Counted from the first letter of the stretch, positions 8,112 through 19,970 are shown. The stretch is DNA of 64,000 nucleotides from Streptomyces sp. R41 (GCF_041053055.1 NZ_CP163443.1:5811001-5875000); one strand, 5' to 3'. Made by a program: numbers and translations. Notes: generated by a model from the sequence alone, not told the origin.

Positions 8112-9671
8112 TCAGTCGGCGTCCCGTTCGTGTGCCGAGACCGGGATGGTCTCCTTGCGGAAGAACGCCGGGCGGATCACCCGGTACACCAGCATCAGAA
8201 CAGCGCCGAGCAGCAGTGCGCCGATGCCGGTGACGAAGACGCCGCCGAGTTGCCGGTGGGGCGGGAAGGGCAGGGTCCAGGAGGTGCTGCCGTAGTCCGC
8301 GGCGGAGTACACCCTGCAGGCGTTGACGAAGAAGTAGAGGAGGAGGACGCCGCCGAGGCCGGGCATGATGCCCTTGGTCCACAGGTCGCGCGGGCTGCGG
8401 GTGAGGACTCTGCGGTGGTACCGGACGCAGGCGAACCCGGTGAGCCCGTAGTAGAAGGCGATCACGAGGCCGACCGAGCCGATGGAGTCGGCCAGTACGT
8501 CCTCGCTCACCCGGGTCAGCATGACGTAGAAGGCGATGGAGGCCAGGCCCATGCCGACCGTGGACCAGGTCGGGGTGAGGAAGCGGGGGTGGATGCGGGC
8601 GAAGCGGTCCGGGACGGCCTTGAAGGCGGCCATGGAGAGGGTGGTTCGGGCCGTCGGGAGGATGGTGGTCTGGGTGGAGGCCGCTGCCGAGGTGAGCACC
8701 ATCAGGATCAGGAGCTTGGTGGCGATCTCGCCCCATCCCGCGGTCCCGAAGACCTCGGCGCCGAGGCTGGAGAGGACGTCTGCGGAGTTGTCGGGGTTCG
8801 CGAGGCCGATGCCGCGGTCTCCCACGCCGGCGAAGGCCTGCGCGGACGTGGTGACCATGAAGTAGACGAGCAGCAGGATGACGGTGGAGATGACGGCGGC
8901 GCGACCCGGGGTGCGATCGCGGTCGATGGTCTCCTCGTTGACCGATACGGCGGTGTCCCAGCCCCAGTAGATGAACACCCCGGCCAGCACGCTCTTGGTG
9001 AGGTCGTCGAGCGAATCGATCCGGGCGGGGTTGAACCACGACCAGGAGAGCTCCGACGAGACGCCCGGCGCCGTTCCCCCGTACACCTTGACCAGCGCCG
9101 TGATCGCCAGCAGGAAGAGGACCACGATCTCGATGGTGAGCAGCACCTTCTGCAGATTCGCCGAGATCTCGATGCCGATGTAGCAGATCAGCGTCATCAC
9201 GGCGATCCAGGCCACGCCGACCACGGTGACCCAGAACGTGTCCCGCGCCAGTCCGTCCGCGCCCACGAGCTGGAAGCCGTACGCCCCGGCGATCTGGGCC
9301 AGGTTGGCCATCACGATGATGTCCGCGGCGACGATTCCCCATCCGCCCAGCCAGCCGGTACGCGGGCCGAACGCCCTGGAGGCCCAGGTGAAGGTGGTGC
9401 CGCAGTCGGGGTCCGCCCGGTTGAGCTCCTTGTAGCCGTAGGCGATCAGGAACATCGGGATGAAGGCGAGGATGATCACGATCGGTGACTGGTAGCCCAC
9501 GATTGCGACGACGACGCCGAGGGTCGCCGCGAGGCTGTAGGCGGGGGCGGTGGACACCAGACCGATCACCGTGCTGGAGAAGAGCCCCAGCGCGCCGTCC
9601 TTGAGCCCCTTGTCCGTCGCTCCCGGGCCCGGCGAGAGATGCGCTGCGGGCGGGACAGAGGGCAGGCTCAT
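8112..9671 (-). CDS. APC-superfamily amino acid permease
   Basis: A 519-aa, roughly 12-helix membrane protein of the amino acid-polyamine-organocation family. Seen: the early GLFSSTVIGLVSTAPAYSLA helix, the conserved GPRTGWLGGWG turn and regularly spaced hydrophobic segments to about residue 500. ATG 9671 follows a GGAGGG ribosome site. It is a single gene between the signalling protein and a metallo-hydrolase gene, both on the same strand. Substrate unknown; arginine or polyamine uptake is possible but not shown. Confidence 0.9.
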   Translation of the reverse strand: MSLPSVPPAAHLSPGPGATDKGLKDGALGLFSSTVIGLVSTAPAYSLAATLGVVVAIVGYQSPIVIILAFIPMFLIAYGYKELNRADPDCGTTFTWASRAFGPRTGWLGGWGIVAADIIVMANLAQIAGAYGFQLVGADGLARDTFWVTVVGVAWIAVMTLICYIGIEISANLQKVLLTIEIVVLFLLAITALVKVYGGTAPGVSSELSWSWFNPARIDSLDDLTKSVLAGVFIYWGWDTAVSVNEETIDRDRTPGRAAVISTVILLLVYFMVTTSAQAFAGVGDRGIGLANPDNSADVLSSLGAEVFGTAGWGEIATKLLILMVLTSAAASTQTTILPTARTTLSMAAFKAVPDRFARIHPRFLTPTWSTVGMGLASIAFYVMLTRVSEDVLADSIGSVGLVIAFYYGLTGFACVRYHRRVLTRSPRDLWTKGIMPGLGGVLLLYFFVNACRVYSAADYGSTSWTLPFPPHRQLGGVFVTGIGALLLGAVLMLVYRVIRPAFFRKETIPVSAHERDAD

Positions 9672-9804
9672 GGCGCCCTCCGGTCAAGGAACACGGAGCT
9701 GCTGCTCCAAGAGTGACCCGCTCGTCAGTAAGCGGCCAGTTGTCGCCGCGGCGAGGCCGACTGCCCTGTTGCACCTGGGGACGACCCCCTCCGGCCAGGA
9801 GACC

Positions 9805-10803
9805 TCAGGCGAGTGCCGCCGTGACGTCGACGGCCTTCAGATGGTGGGGGCTGAGGACCCGGGAGGCGGGGGCGGATGCGGCCGTGAGTTCCTTGGCCGC
9901 CGTGGTGGGGGTCGCGGCCGCGAGGAGGGACGGGGCGTCGCTGAGGGGGGTCGTCATGTCGTCGTGGTGGGTGGGGATGAGGAGGGGCGGGTCGCCGATG
10001 GCGGCGAGAAGGCGCTCGACATAGCGGTGGAGTGCCGAGTGCGAGGTCATCGCGATCGCCGCGATGTCCGGGCGGATGCCGGACAGTTCACGCTCGGCGA
10101 AGTTGCTCGCGCCCATGAGCAGGATGCTCGGACCGCCGTCCACGGTCAGTTGATAGGCGAGTGTGTCGCCCTCGACCAGGTCGCCCAGCACGGTGGGGCG
10201 TCGGGGCGGTGCGGTCTTGCGGCCGGGGGCGAAGTAGCCGTGGTCGGGCTGCTGGCTGTGCAGGCTGCGGAAGACCTCCACGGTGTATCCGTCGAACTGG
10301 AGGTACTCGCCGCCCTTGACCTGAATCACATCGTCCAGACGGGGCCGAGGGGTTCCCATGGCCGTGAGCAGATTGCGTACCGTCTCGTCGCACATCGCGC
10401 GGATGCGGTGCTTTTCCCAGGCGGGGCGCCCCAGGAGTTGGGGTACGTCCGCCACGTGGTCGAAGTGGCCATGGCTGACCAGGATCAGTTCGGGCGGTCC
10501 GGTGAGGTGCCGTGCGGCGACCCGCTCCACGGCCGCCCGGTCGAGGCGCAGGGGGAGCTTCGGGTCGATGGCGCCCTGCGCGTCCCGGTAGGGCATGCGG
10601 CTCAGATACGGGTCGAAGAGGATGCTGCGGCCGCCGTCGATGACGATCTCCCAGCCGGAGACGCCCAGCCAGCGCATCTCTACGGGGGTGGAGTACGGCG
10701 CGCCCCGCCCGGTCGTCGGCGCCGCTCCGACCAGCCCGGCCGCGGACGCCGCCGCCCCCGATGCCGCCAGGACTCCCTTGAGGACCGTACGTCGCCCGGC
10801 CAT
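9805..10803 (-). CDS. Tat-exported metallo-beta-lactamase-fold hydrolase
   Basis: A 332-aa protein with an N-terminal twin-arginine-like signal (AGRRTVLKG then Ala/Gly-rich helix, cleavage near residue 30). It has the zinc motif of the metallo-beta-lactamase superfamily, SHGHFDHVAD, near residue 105, and further His residues (LHSQQPDHGY, PTHHDD). The architecture (GVSGWEI, FDPYLSR) resembles UlaG/RomA-like MBL-fold proteins rather than true class B beta-lactamases. It lies just outside the clavulanate cluster, so the lactamase-like name should not be read as resistance. Function unknown. Start ATG 10803 with AGGGAG upstream. Confidence 0.85.
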   Translation of the reverse strand: MAGRRTVLKGVLAASGAAASAAGLVGAAPTTGRGAPYSTPVEMRWLGVSGWEIVIDGGRSILFDPYLSRMPYRDAQGAIDPKLPLRLDRAAVERVAARHLTGPPELILVSHGHFDHVADVPQLLGRPAWEKHRIRAMCDETVRNLLTAMGTPRPRLDDVIQVKGGEYLQFDGYTVEVFRSLHSQQPDHGYFAPGRKTAPPRRPTVLGDLVEGDTLAYQLTVDGGPSILLMGASNFAERELSGIRPDIAAIAMTSHSALHRYVERLLAAIGDPPLLIPTHHDDMTTPLSDAPSLLAAATPTTAAKELTAASAPASRVLSPHHLKAVDVTAALA

Positions 10804-11014
10804 GTGCTGCCACGCTCCCTGTGACGACCTTGAGTGCGAGGAACGCTACGGCAGGTGAGGGCGTATGGGGTGGTTTTCGGTCATTGGTGCCGAAGGCGTC
10901 GCCGTGGCCGCAGGGGCCGCCGTGGTCACGCGGCCGCCACGGTCACCGGGACGCGGAGGTCACCAAGAGGCCGAGCCGACGAGGATCTCCCCGTCGGCTC
11001 GGCCCCGCGATCCC

Positions 11015-11155
11015 GTACTTACGCGTCCGGCTGCCGTGACTTACGCGTCCGGTGTCGTGCGCGGCGTAGTTACGCGCACTCGTGTCATGCGCACCGCACT
11101 CACGCGCACTTGTGTCATGCGCGCCGTACTCACGTGTCCGGTGTCGTGCACGCCG
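11015..11155. repeat. Five imperfect ~30-bp direct repeats at left edge of cluster
   Basis: Units at about 11015-11037 (partial), 11038-11066, 11067-11096, 11097-11126 and 11127-11155 are 29-30 bp each. They share the pattern TTACGCGTCCGGTGTCGTGC or its variant ending in GTGTCATGCGC. Units are contiguous with no spacers, so this is a tandem array and not CRISPR. The last unit contains the stop codon of the small ORF at 11130-11384. Apart from this array I see nothing recognisable in the 326-base gap 10804-11129. Confidence 0.8.
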
Positions 11156-11384
11156 TCTCGGTGCCGTCCGAGACGCATGCCCTGACGTACTCGCCCGAGG
11201 TGGCGGAGAGGATCCCGCCGTCGGCGACCTTTCGGTATGTGCCGCCGGGAGCCTTGTCCTCCAGCCAGGCCGTGGCGGTGCCGGACGTCTGCGCCCAGGC
11301 GTAGACGTCGCTCACCGACCACGTCGGGCGGCCCCCGTACAGCGAGACCTGGGCGCCCGACTTCAGCTTCGCGGCCTTCCACAC
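11130..11384 (-). CDS. Small hypothetical protein, probably an N-terminally truncated secreted protein
   Basis: An ORF of 84 codons from GTG 11384. It is rich in Thr, Ser, Gly and Trp with two late cysteines (RACVSD and TACTT), a composition like small secreted Streptomyces proteins, but no signal peptide is present. Only about 54 bp separate its start from the end of the ccaR-like gene, too little for the missing N-terminus. It may be a remnant cut off at the cluster boundary. I do not recognise a family, and it could also be a chance ORF. Confidence 0.4.
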   Translation of the reverse strand: MWKAAKLKSGAQVSLYGGRPTWSVSDVYAWAQTSGTATAWLEDKAPGGTYRKVADGGILSATSGEYVRACVSDGTETACTTPDT

Positions 11385-11438
11385 CGGTCGCCCGTGGCGG
11401 CCGGCCGTCGGCTCGCTCCCCGGTCGCCCGGCAGCTGC

Positions 11439-12248
11439 TCACCCCACCCGGTCGCCCGACAGGGGAATCCCCGTGGCCCTGAGCAGCGATTCGTCCTGCT
11501 GCAGGATGGCCTGCATCAGTTCCCTCAGCCGTGCCCCCGGATTGATGCCGATCTGCTCGCGCAGAATCTCCTTGGCCCGGTGGAAGACCCGGATCGCGTC
11601 GGCCTGCCGGCCCTCGCCGTAGTAGGCCTTCATCAGGCCCACGTACAGGTCCTCGCGCAGCGGGTCGTGGTCGACGAGCTCCGACAGCTGCGAGATCGCC
11701 TCGCCGTAGTGCCCGAGACCGACGTCGATCAGCGCGCGCAGCTCGGCCGCCGCGGTCCGCTCGCGGTCCAGCGCCTCGCCTTTCATTCGGAGCCGGGTCG
11801 AGGTGACGTCCGTGAGGGCGGCGCCCCGCCACATGGCCAGCGCGCCGTCGAGGCGCTCGGAGGCGATCTTGTACTGGCCGCGGGCGTGCAGCTCGCGGAC
11901 GTGGCGTACGGCGTCCCGGAAGACGAACACGTCGATACGGTCGGCGGGGACCCGCAGTTCGTAGCCGAGGGCGTGCGAGCCGAGCGCGTCGCGGGTGAGC
12001 CCCGCCTCGGCCAGGGCCGTGCGGATCATCCAGGCCGAGGTCTGCAGCTGTCCGGAGACGGTCAGCGGCGGCTCACCGTCCCACGAGTCCTCGATGATCG
12101 CTTCCTTGGTGGTGACCTGTCCGGGCTTCAGCGCCAAGGAAGCGAGGAATCGTCGCTGCCGCTGACCCCGGATGGGTATCGGTATGTCATTTCTCAACAG
12201 GGTCACGGGGCCGAGAAGCTGGATGGTCACACTGTTCCTGCTGTCCAT
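11439..12248 (-). CDS. ccaR: CcaR-type SARP pathway activator
   Basis: A 269-aa Streptomyces antibiotic regulatory protein. It has an OmpR-type winged helix (about 8-100: IQLLGPVTLL, RGQRQRRFLASLAL, EAIIEDSWDGEPP) followed by a bacterial transcriptional activation domain (about 105-260, with REDLYVGLMKAYY and AREILREQIG-like helices). From memory the sequence is very close to CcaR of S. clavuligerus (about 256 aa), which activates both cephamycin C and clavulanic acid genes. Here it should switch on ceaS and the rest of the cluster (inference). I scanned the coding strand and saw no TTA codon, whereas S. clavuligerus ccaR is known for one. It has a GGGGG ribosome site and a 15-bp repeat array lies upstream. 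Confidence 0.9.
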   Translation of the reverse strand: MDSRNSVTIQLLGPVTLLRNDIPIPIRGQRQRRFLASLALKPGQVTTKEAIIEDSWDGEPPLTVSGQLQTSAWMIRTALAEAGLTRDALGSHALGYELRVPADRIDVFVFRDAVRHVRELHARGQYKIASERLDGALAMWRGAALTDVTSTRLRMKGEALDRERTAAAELRALIDVGLGHYGEAISQLSELVDHDPLREDLYVGLMKAYYGEGRQADAIRVFHRAKEILREQIGINPGARLRELMQAILQQDESLLRATGIPLSGDRVG

Positions 12249-12424
12249 GACGGTTCCCCCTTGTGTATGTGAATCAGGCCGTCGCCCAACAGGGGCTGCG
12301 GTATTGACGGAAGCGGGGGAACCGCCACCGGCGGCGCGGCTGGGCCGGCCTCGGTGACGCTTCGTGGAATCGTGCGACTCTGTCCCCCGTACCGTTGGCT
12401 CTCAGGTGCTCCGTGACCGTTGCT

Positions 12425-12509
12425 GGGTCACGGATGGGTCGATCACAGATGGTCGATGACACGTGGATCGATAACAGATGGGTCGATCTCAGATGGGTCG
12501 ATGCGTCAG
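12425..12509. repeat. 15-bp direct repeats upstream of ccaR, possible operator array
   Basis: Units with the pattern GGGTCGATNNCAGAT occur at 12425-12435 (partial), 12436-12450, 12451-12464, 12465-12479, 12480-12494 and 12495-12509. They fill the gap between the end of the PBP gene and the ccaR start, about 180-260 bp upstream of ccaR, and the last unit overlaps the PBP stop codon. SARPs bind directly repeated heptamers, so these may be regulator sites, but the 15-bp period differs from the usual 11 or 22. Confidence 0.7.
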
Positions 12510-14152
12510 TTGAGGTTCTTGAGGAACTTCGCGGCGATGGGGCCCGCGTCGGATCCGCCCGACCCGCCGTCCTCCAGGAGGACCGACCAGGCGATGTTGC
12601 TGTCGCCCTGGTAGCCGATCATCCAGGCGTGCGTGTGCGGCGGGGTGTCGTCGCCGAACTCTGCGGTGCCCGTCTTGGCGTGCGGCTCGCCGGGCAGGTC
12701 CTTGAGGGCCCAGCCGGCGCCGTACGTGACGGTGGCGCGCATCATCTCGCGCAGGTTGCCGACCACGTCCGACTCGAGCCGGGCGGGGGCCTCGTACTTC
12801 TTCTTCACGGCGTCGGGCACCAGGACGGGCTGCTTGAACTCGCCCTCCTTGACCGTGGCCGCGATCGAGGCCATGACCAGTGGCGACGTCTGGAGCCGGG
12901 CCTGTCCGATGGTGGACGCCGCCTTGTCGTTGTCGCTGTTGGTCACCGGGATGCTTCCGTCGTACGTCGTGGTGCCCACGTCCCAGGAGCCGCCGATGCC
13001 GAAGGCCTCCGCGGTGTCGTGCAGGGCGGTGTTCGACAGCTTTCCGCGCGCGCCGACGAAGAACGTGTTGCAGGACTTGGCGAAGGCGTCCCTGAAGGTC
13101 GAGCCGGACGGCAGCACGAACTGGTTCTGGTTCTCGAAGCGCTGGCCGTTGACGTAGGCGAACTTGGGGCAGTCCGCCCGGTCCGTGGGACGCATCCCCT
13201 GCTTCAGCAGAGCCGCGGAGGTGACGACCTTGAAGGTGGAGCCGGGCGGGTAACGGCCCTCCAGGGCGCGGTTCATGCCGGAGGGCATGTTGGCCGCGGC
13301 CAGGATGTCGCCGTTGCTGGGGTCGACGGCCACGATCGCCGCGTTCTTCTTCACTCCGTCGAGTGCTTCGGCGGCGGCCTCCTGCACCTTGGGGTCGATG
13401 GTGGTCTTCACCGGCTTGCCCGTGCTGCTTCCCGAGCCGGTGAGCTGCTTGACGACGCGGCCGCTCTCGCGTTCCACGATCACGACCGACTGTGCCTTGC
13501 CCCCGCCGCCGGTGAGCTGTTTGTCGTAGCGGGCCTGGAGGCCGGAGATTCCTTTGCCGGTCCTGGGGTCCACGGCGCCCACGAGAGAGGCGGACTGGAG
13601 TTCGTCGCCATTCTTGTCGAGGACGGCGGCCCGCTCCCGTGACTTCAGTGCGAGGGTCTGCCCCGGAACCATCTGAGGGTGAATCAGCGGTGTATGGAAT
13701 TCAACGGTCCATCGACCGCCCTTCTCGATGAGCTTCGCTTTCGAGTCCCACTTGTAATCGCCCGCACCGGAAAGGGCCATCTTCACGGTGAACGGAATCT
13801 CTACTTCCCCTTCCGTTTCCCGCTTCCCGGCACCGGCGGTGATCTCCGTCTTCGACGGCTTCAGGTTCGTCATGACGGATTTGATCAACGACTCGGCGTT
13901 GTCCGGCGTGTCCGTCAGCCCGGCGGCCTGCTTGGCGTCGCCGGCCTCCCATGCGTCCAGGAACTTGTCCAGCTGTCCCGTGGCCGCGGCGACCTGTGGG
14001 TCGTCCTCGTCGTCCCCGGCCAGGGCGTTGTATGCCCAGTAGCCGATTCCAGCGGTCGCCGCAAGTGCCACGAACGTTGATACAACCGCGCGACGACGGG
14101 ACCGACGCCTGTCGTACCGCGGGTAGTCAACATAGACATCGGAACGATTCAT
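12506..14152 (-). CDS. pcbR: Penicillin-binding protein, PcbR-like, probable self-resistance
   Basis: A 548-aa class B penicillin-binding protein. Seen: a short basic cytoplasmic tail, one membrane anchor (about 23-45, VVSTFVALAATAGIGYWAYN), an NTF2-like MecA N-terminal domain (about 55-170), and a C-terminal transpeptidase domain with all three active-site motifs: STFK (GSTFKVV), SCN and KTGT. In S. clavuligerus, PcbR (about 550 aa) lies beside ceaS and protects against beta-lactams; this gene has the same size and is divergent from ceaS. The symbol is assigned by position and length, not by alignment. Start ATG 14152 gives the membrane anchor at the right place. Confidence 0.82.
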   Translation of the reverse strand: MNRSDVYVDYPRYDRRRSRRRAVVSTFVALAATAGIGYWAYNALAGDDEDDPQVAAATGQLDKFLDAWEAGDAKQAAGLTDTPDNAESLIKSVMTNLKPSKTEITAGAGKRETEGEVEIPFTVKMALSGAGDYKWDSKAKLIEKGGRWTVEFHTPLIHPQMVPGQTLALKSRERAAVLDKNGDELQSASLVGAVDPRTGKGISGLQARYDKQLTGGGGKAQSVVIVERESGRVVKQLTGSGSSTGKPVKTTIDPKVQEAAAEALDGVKKNAAIVAVDPSNGDILAAANMPSGMNRALEGRYPPGSTFKVVTSAALLKQGMRPTDRADCPKFAYVNGQRFENQNQFVLPSGSTFRDAFAKSCNTFFVGARGKLSNTALHDTAEAFGIGGSWDVGTTTYDGSIPVTNSDNDKAASTIGQARLQTSPLVMASIAATVKEGEFKQPVLVPDAVKKKYEAPARLESDVVGNLREMMRATVTYGAGWALKDLPGEPHAKTGTAEFGDDTPPHTHAWMIGYQGDSNIAWSVLLEDGGSGGSDAGPIAAKFLKNLN

Positions 14153-16328
<2,176 letters not shown>

Positions 16329-16330
16329 TC

Positions 16331-17863
16331 ATGGCCTCCCAGGACCTTCCCGCGGCCTTCGGTCTCCTGGCCTCCGCTCGTCCGAGCGGGGGCCGGGTCC
16401 CCCAAGCCGCCTTCGCCACCCGGGGCACCCACACCGGCGTCGACCTGCATTTACGCTCGCAGACTCTCGGCGCGACCCTGGTGCACGCCCCCGGGCTCCC
16501 ACCCGACTCCGCCCAGGCACACGACGCGGACACCGCCGTACTGCTCGCCGGTGAGATCTACAACCGCGGCGACCTGTACTCCGTACTGGGGCCCAGGACC
16601 GAGCGGTCCGGCGACGCACAGCTGGTCCTGGACCTGCTGCGCCGCTACGGCCTGCACGCCTTCCGCCTCGTCAACGGGCGGTTCGCGGCGGTCGTCAGCA
16701 CCGGCCGGCAGGTCCTGCTGGCCACCGACCACGCCGGATCGATCCCGCTGTACGTGTGCGCGAGCCCCGGCGAGGTCACCGCGTCGACCGAGGCCAAGAC
16801 TCTGGCCGGGCACGGCAGTCCACGGGGCTTCCCCTTCGCGGACGCCCGCCGGGTCCGCGGCCTGCCGGGCGTCTACCAGGTGCCCGCGGGCGCCGTGATG
16901 GACATCGGCCTCGACGCCGGCACGGCCGAGACCCACCGCACCTGGGCCCCGCCGCTCGCCCGCCGGATCATGGACGAGGACGACGCCGTGGCCGCCGTAC
17001 GCACGGCCCTCGACCGGGCCGTGAGCGCGCGCCTCGCCCCGGGCGGTACGCCGCTGGTGGTGCTGTCCGGCGGCATCGACTCCTCCGGGGTCGCCGCCCT
17101 CGCGCACAAGGCGGCGGGCTCGATCGACTCGCTGTCGATGGGCACCGACGTGTCCGACGAGTTCGCCCAGGCCAAGGCGGTCGCCGACCACCTCGGCAGC
17201 CGGCACCGGGAGATCACCGTCCCCGCCGCCGACCTGCTGGGCCAACTCCCGTACGCGGTATGGGCGGCGGAGTCCGAGGACCCCGACATCATCGAGTACC
17301 TGCTGCCGCTCGTCGCCCTCTACCGCGCGCTCGACGGGCCGCCCCGCCGGGTCCTGACCGGGTACGGCGCCGACATCCCGCTCGCGGGCATGCACCGCGA
17401 GGACCGGCTGCCGAACCTGGACACGGCCGTGGCGTACGACATGGCGACGTACGACGGCCTGAACGAGATGTCGCCGGTGCTGTCCGCCGTGTCCGGCCAC
17501 TGGTCCACCCACCCCTACTGGGACCGCGACGTGCTCGACCTGCTCGTCTCGCTGGAGGCGGGCCTCAAGCGCCGCTACGGGCGCGACAAGTGGGTGCTGC
17601 GCGCCGCCATGGCCGAGTTGCTGCCCGAACAGACCGTCAAGCGGCCCAAGCTGGGCGTCCACGAGGGGTCGGGCACCACCTCCTCCTTCTCGCTGCTGCT
17701 CCTGGAGGAGGGCGTCGCGGAGCCGTCCGTCGACGCGGCCAAGCAGCAGGTGGTGCGGGAGCTGTTCGACCGCACCGTGGTGGCCGGCGAGGACCCCGGC
17801 GAGGTGAGCACCGCCGAGGTCGTGCGGTCGGTGGCCGACCGGCTGGAACGGGGGGCGGCATGA
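16331..17863 (+). CDS. bls: Beta-lactam synthetase (carboxyethylarginine beta-lactam-synthase)
   Basis: ATP-dependent closure of carboxyethylarginine to the monocyclic beta-lactam deoxyguanidinoproclavaminate. 510 aa (S. clavuligerus enzyme about 513). The N-terminal half resembles the glutaminase domain of asparagine synthetase B but lacks the N-terminal catalytic Cys (it begins MASQ), as is known for this enzyme. The C-terminal half has the PP-loop SGGIDSSG near residue 245 and a KRPKLGVHEGSG segment carrying the catalytic Lys near residue 440. Codon 41 (16451-16453) is TTA, the rare leucine codon read by bldA tRNA. Start two bases after ceaS; stop overlaps the next small ORF (ATGA). Confidence 0.97.
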   Translation: MASQDLPAAFGLLASARPSGGRVPQAAFATRGTHTGVDLHLRSQTLGATLVHAPGLPPDSAQAHDADTAVLLAGEIYNRGDLYSVLGPRTERSGDAQLVLDLLRRYGLHAFRLVNGRFAAVVSTGRQVLLATDHAGSIPLYVCASPGEVTASTEAKTLAGHGSPRGFPFADARRVRGLPGVYQVPAGAVMDIGLDAGTAETHRTWAPPLARRIMDEDDAVAAVRTALDRAVSARLAPGGTPLVVLSGGIDSSGVAALAHKAAGSIDSLSMGTDVSDEFAQAKAVADHLGSRHREITVPAADLLGQLPYAVWAAESEDPDIIEYLLPLVALYRALDGPPRRVLTGYGADIPLAGMHREDRLPNLDTAVAYDMATYDGLNEMSPVLSAVSGHWSTHPYWDRDVLDLLVSLEAGLKRRYGRDKWVLRAAMAELLPEQTVKRPKLGVHEGSGTTSSFSLLLLEEGVAEPSVDAAKQQVVRELFDRTVVAGEDPGEVSTAEVVRSVADRLERGAA

Positions 17864-17994
17864 CGTCGTACGTCCGTCCGGCGGCGGCTGCGGGTCCGTA
17901 CGGCTGCCGCGTGCCCGTAGGCCCGTACGGCGGTCCGTACACCCGCGTCGCGAACCCGTCCCTGACCGCCGTCGAGACCCCGGAGGGGGACTGA
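17860..17994 (+). CDS. Candidate 44-aa peptide between bls and pah
   Basis: An ATG at 17860 overlaps the bls stop (ATGA) and opens a 44-codon frame ending three bases before the pah GTG. The peptide begins MTSYVRPAAAAGPYG and is rich in Gly, Pro and Tyr. The DNA carries imperfect repeats around CCGTACGG and CCCGTAG. The end-to-end spacing would let ribosomes pass from bls to pah, so it could be a coupling leader rather than a functional peptide. I recognise no family, and translation is unproven. Confidence 0.35.
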   Translation: MTSYVRPAAAAGPYGCRVPVGPYGGPYTRVANPSLTAVETPEGD

Positions 17995-17997
17995 GCC

Positions 17998-18939
17998 GTG
18001 GAACGCATCGACTCGCACGTCTCGCCCCGCTACGCCCAGATCCCCACCTTCATGCGCCTGCCGCTCGACCAGGAGCCACGCGGTTACGACGTCGTGGTCA
18101 TCGGCGCTCCCTACGACGGCGGCACGAGCTACCGGCCGGGCGCGCGGTTCGGGCCGCGCGCCATCCGCAACGAGTCCGGGCTCATCCACGGTGTCGGCAT
18201 CGACCGCGGTCCCGGCACCTTCGACCTCATCAACTGCGTCGACGGCGGCGACATCGATCTGACCCCGTTCGACATGAACATCGCGATCGAGACCGCCCAG
18301 CGGCATCTGTCGGAGCTGCTGAAGAGCAACGCCGCCTTCATGATGCTCGGCGGCGACCACTCGCTGACCGTGGCGGCCCTGCGCGCCGTGGCCGAACAGC
18401 ACGGCCCGGTCGCCGTCGTGCACCTGGACGCCCACTCCGACACCAACCCCGCCTTCTACGGCGGCCAGTACCACCACGGCACGCCCTTCCGGCACGGGAT
18501 CGACGAGAAGCTCATCGATCCCGCCGCGATGGTGCAGATCGGCATCCGGGGCCACAACCCGAAGCCGGACTCGCTCGACTACGCCCGCGGACACGGCGTA
18601 CGCGTGGTGACCGCCGACGAGTTCGGCGAGCTGGGCGTCTCCGGGACCGCCGGCCTCGTCCGGGAGCTGGTGGGCCAAAGGCCCGTGTACGTGTCGGTCG
18701 ACGTCGACGTGTGCGACCCGGCGTTCGCGCCAGGGACGGGCACCCCGGCGCCGGGCGGGCTCAGTTCGCGGGAGGTCCTCGGGCTGCTGCGCTGCGTCGG
18801 TGACCTCAAGCCGGTCGGCTTCGACGTGATGGAGGTCTCGCCCCTGTACGACCACGCCGGGATCACCTCCGTCCTGGCGACGGAGATCGGTGCGGAACTG
18901 CTCTACCAGTACGCCCGCGCCCATCGCATACAGATGTAG
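17998..18939 (+). CDS. pah: Proclavaminate amidinohydrolase
   Basis: Mn-dependent arginase/agmatinase-family enzyme that removes urea from guanidinoproclavaminate to give proclavaminate. 313 aa, the same length as S. clavuligerus Pah, with the same N-terminus (MERIDSHVSPRYAQIP). Metal-binding motifs are all present: GGDHS near residue 120, LDAHSDTN near 143-150, and SVDVDVCDPA near 235. The start codon is GTG. Third enzyme gene of the early operon, 22 bp before cas. One small change seen: VDVCDP where the usual family motif is VDxxDP with other residues at the Cys position. Confidence 0.97.
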   Translation: MERIDSHVSPRYAQIPTFMRLPLDQEPRGYDVVVIGAPYDGGTSYRPGARFGPRAIRNESGLIHGVGIDRGPGTFDLINCVDGGDIDLTPFDMNIAIETAQRHLSELLKSNAAFMMLGGDHSLTVAALRAVAEQHGPVAVVHLDAHSDTNPAFYGGQYHHGTPFRHGIDEKLIDPAAMVQIGIRGHNPKPDSLDYARGHGVRVVTADEFGELGVSGTAGLVRELVGQRPVYVSVDVDVCDPAFAPGTGTPAPGGLSSREVLGLLRCVGDLKPVGFDVMEVSPLYDHAGITSVLATEIGAELLYQYARAHRIQM

Positions 18940-18943
18940 CTGA

Positions 18944-19942
<999 letters not shown>

Positions 19943-19970
19943 TCACGTCGCCGGCCGGCCGGTTGACCGC

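Noticed and set aside
9805..10803. A class B beta-lactamase guarding the cluster
   Set aside because: The fold motif is the general MBL superfamily one and the layout is UlaG/RomA-like with a Tat signal; nothing supports beta-lactam hydrolysis.
11041..11832. A 263-codon - strand frame overlapping ccaR
   Set aside because: Out of frame with the well-conserved SARP and ends in the repeat array; no recognisable protein features.
11015..12509. Possible CRISPR array from the repeats near ccaR
   Set aside because: The repeats are contiguous, degenerate and without unique spacers, and no cas genes are present.
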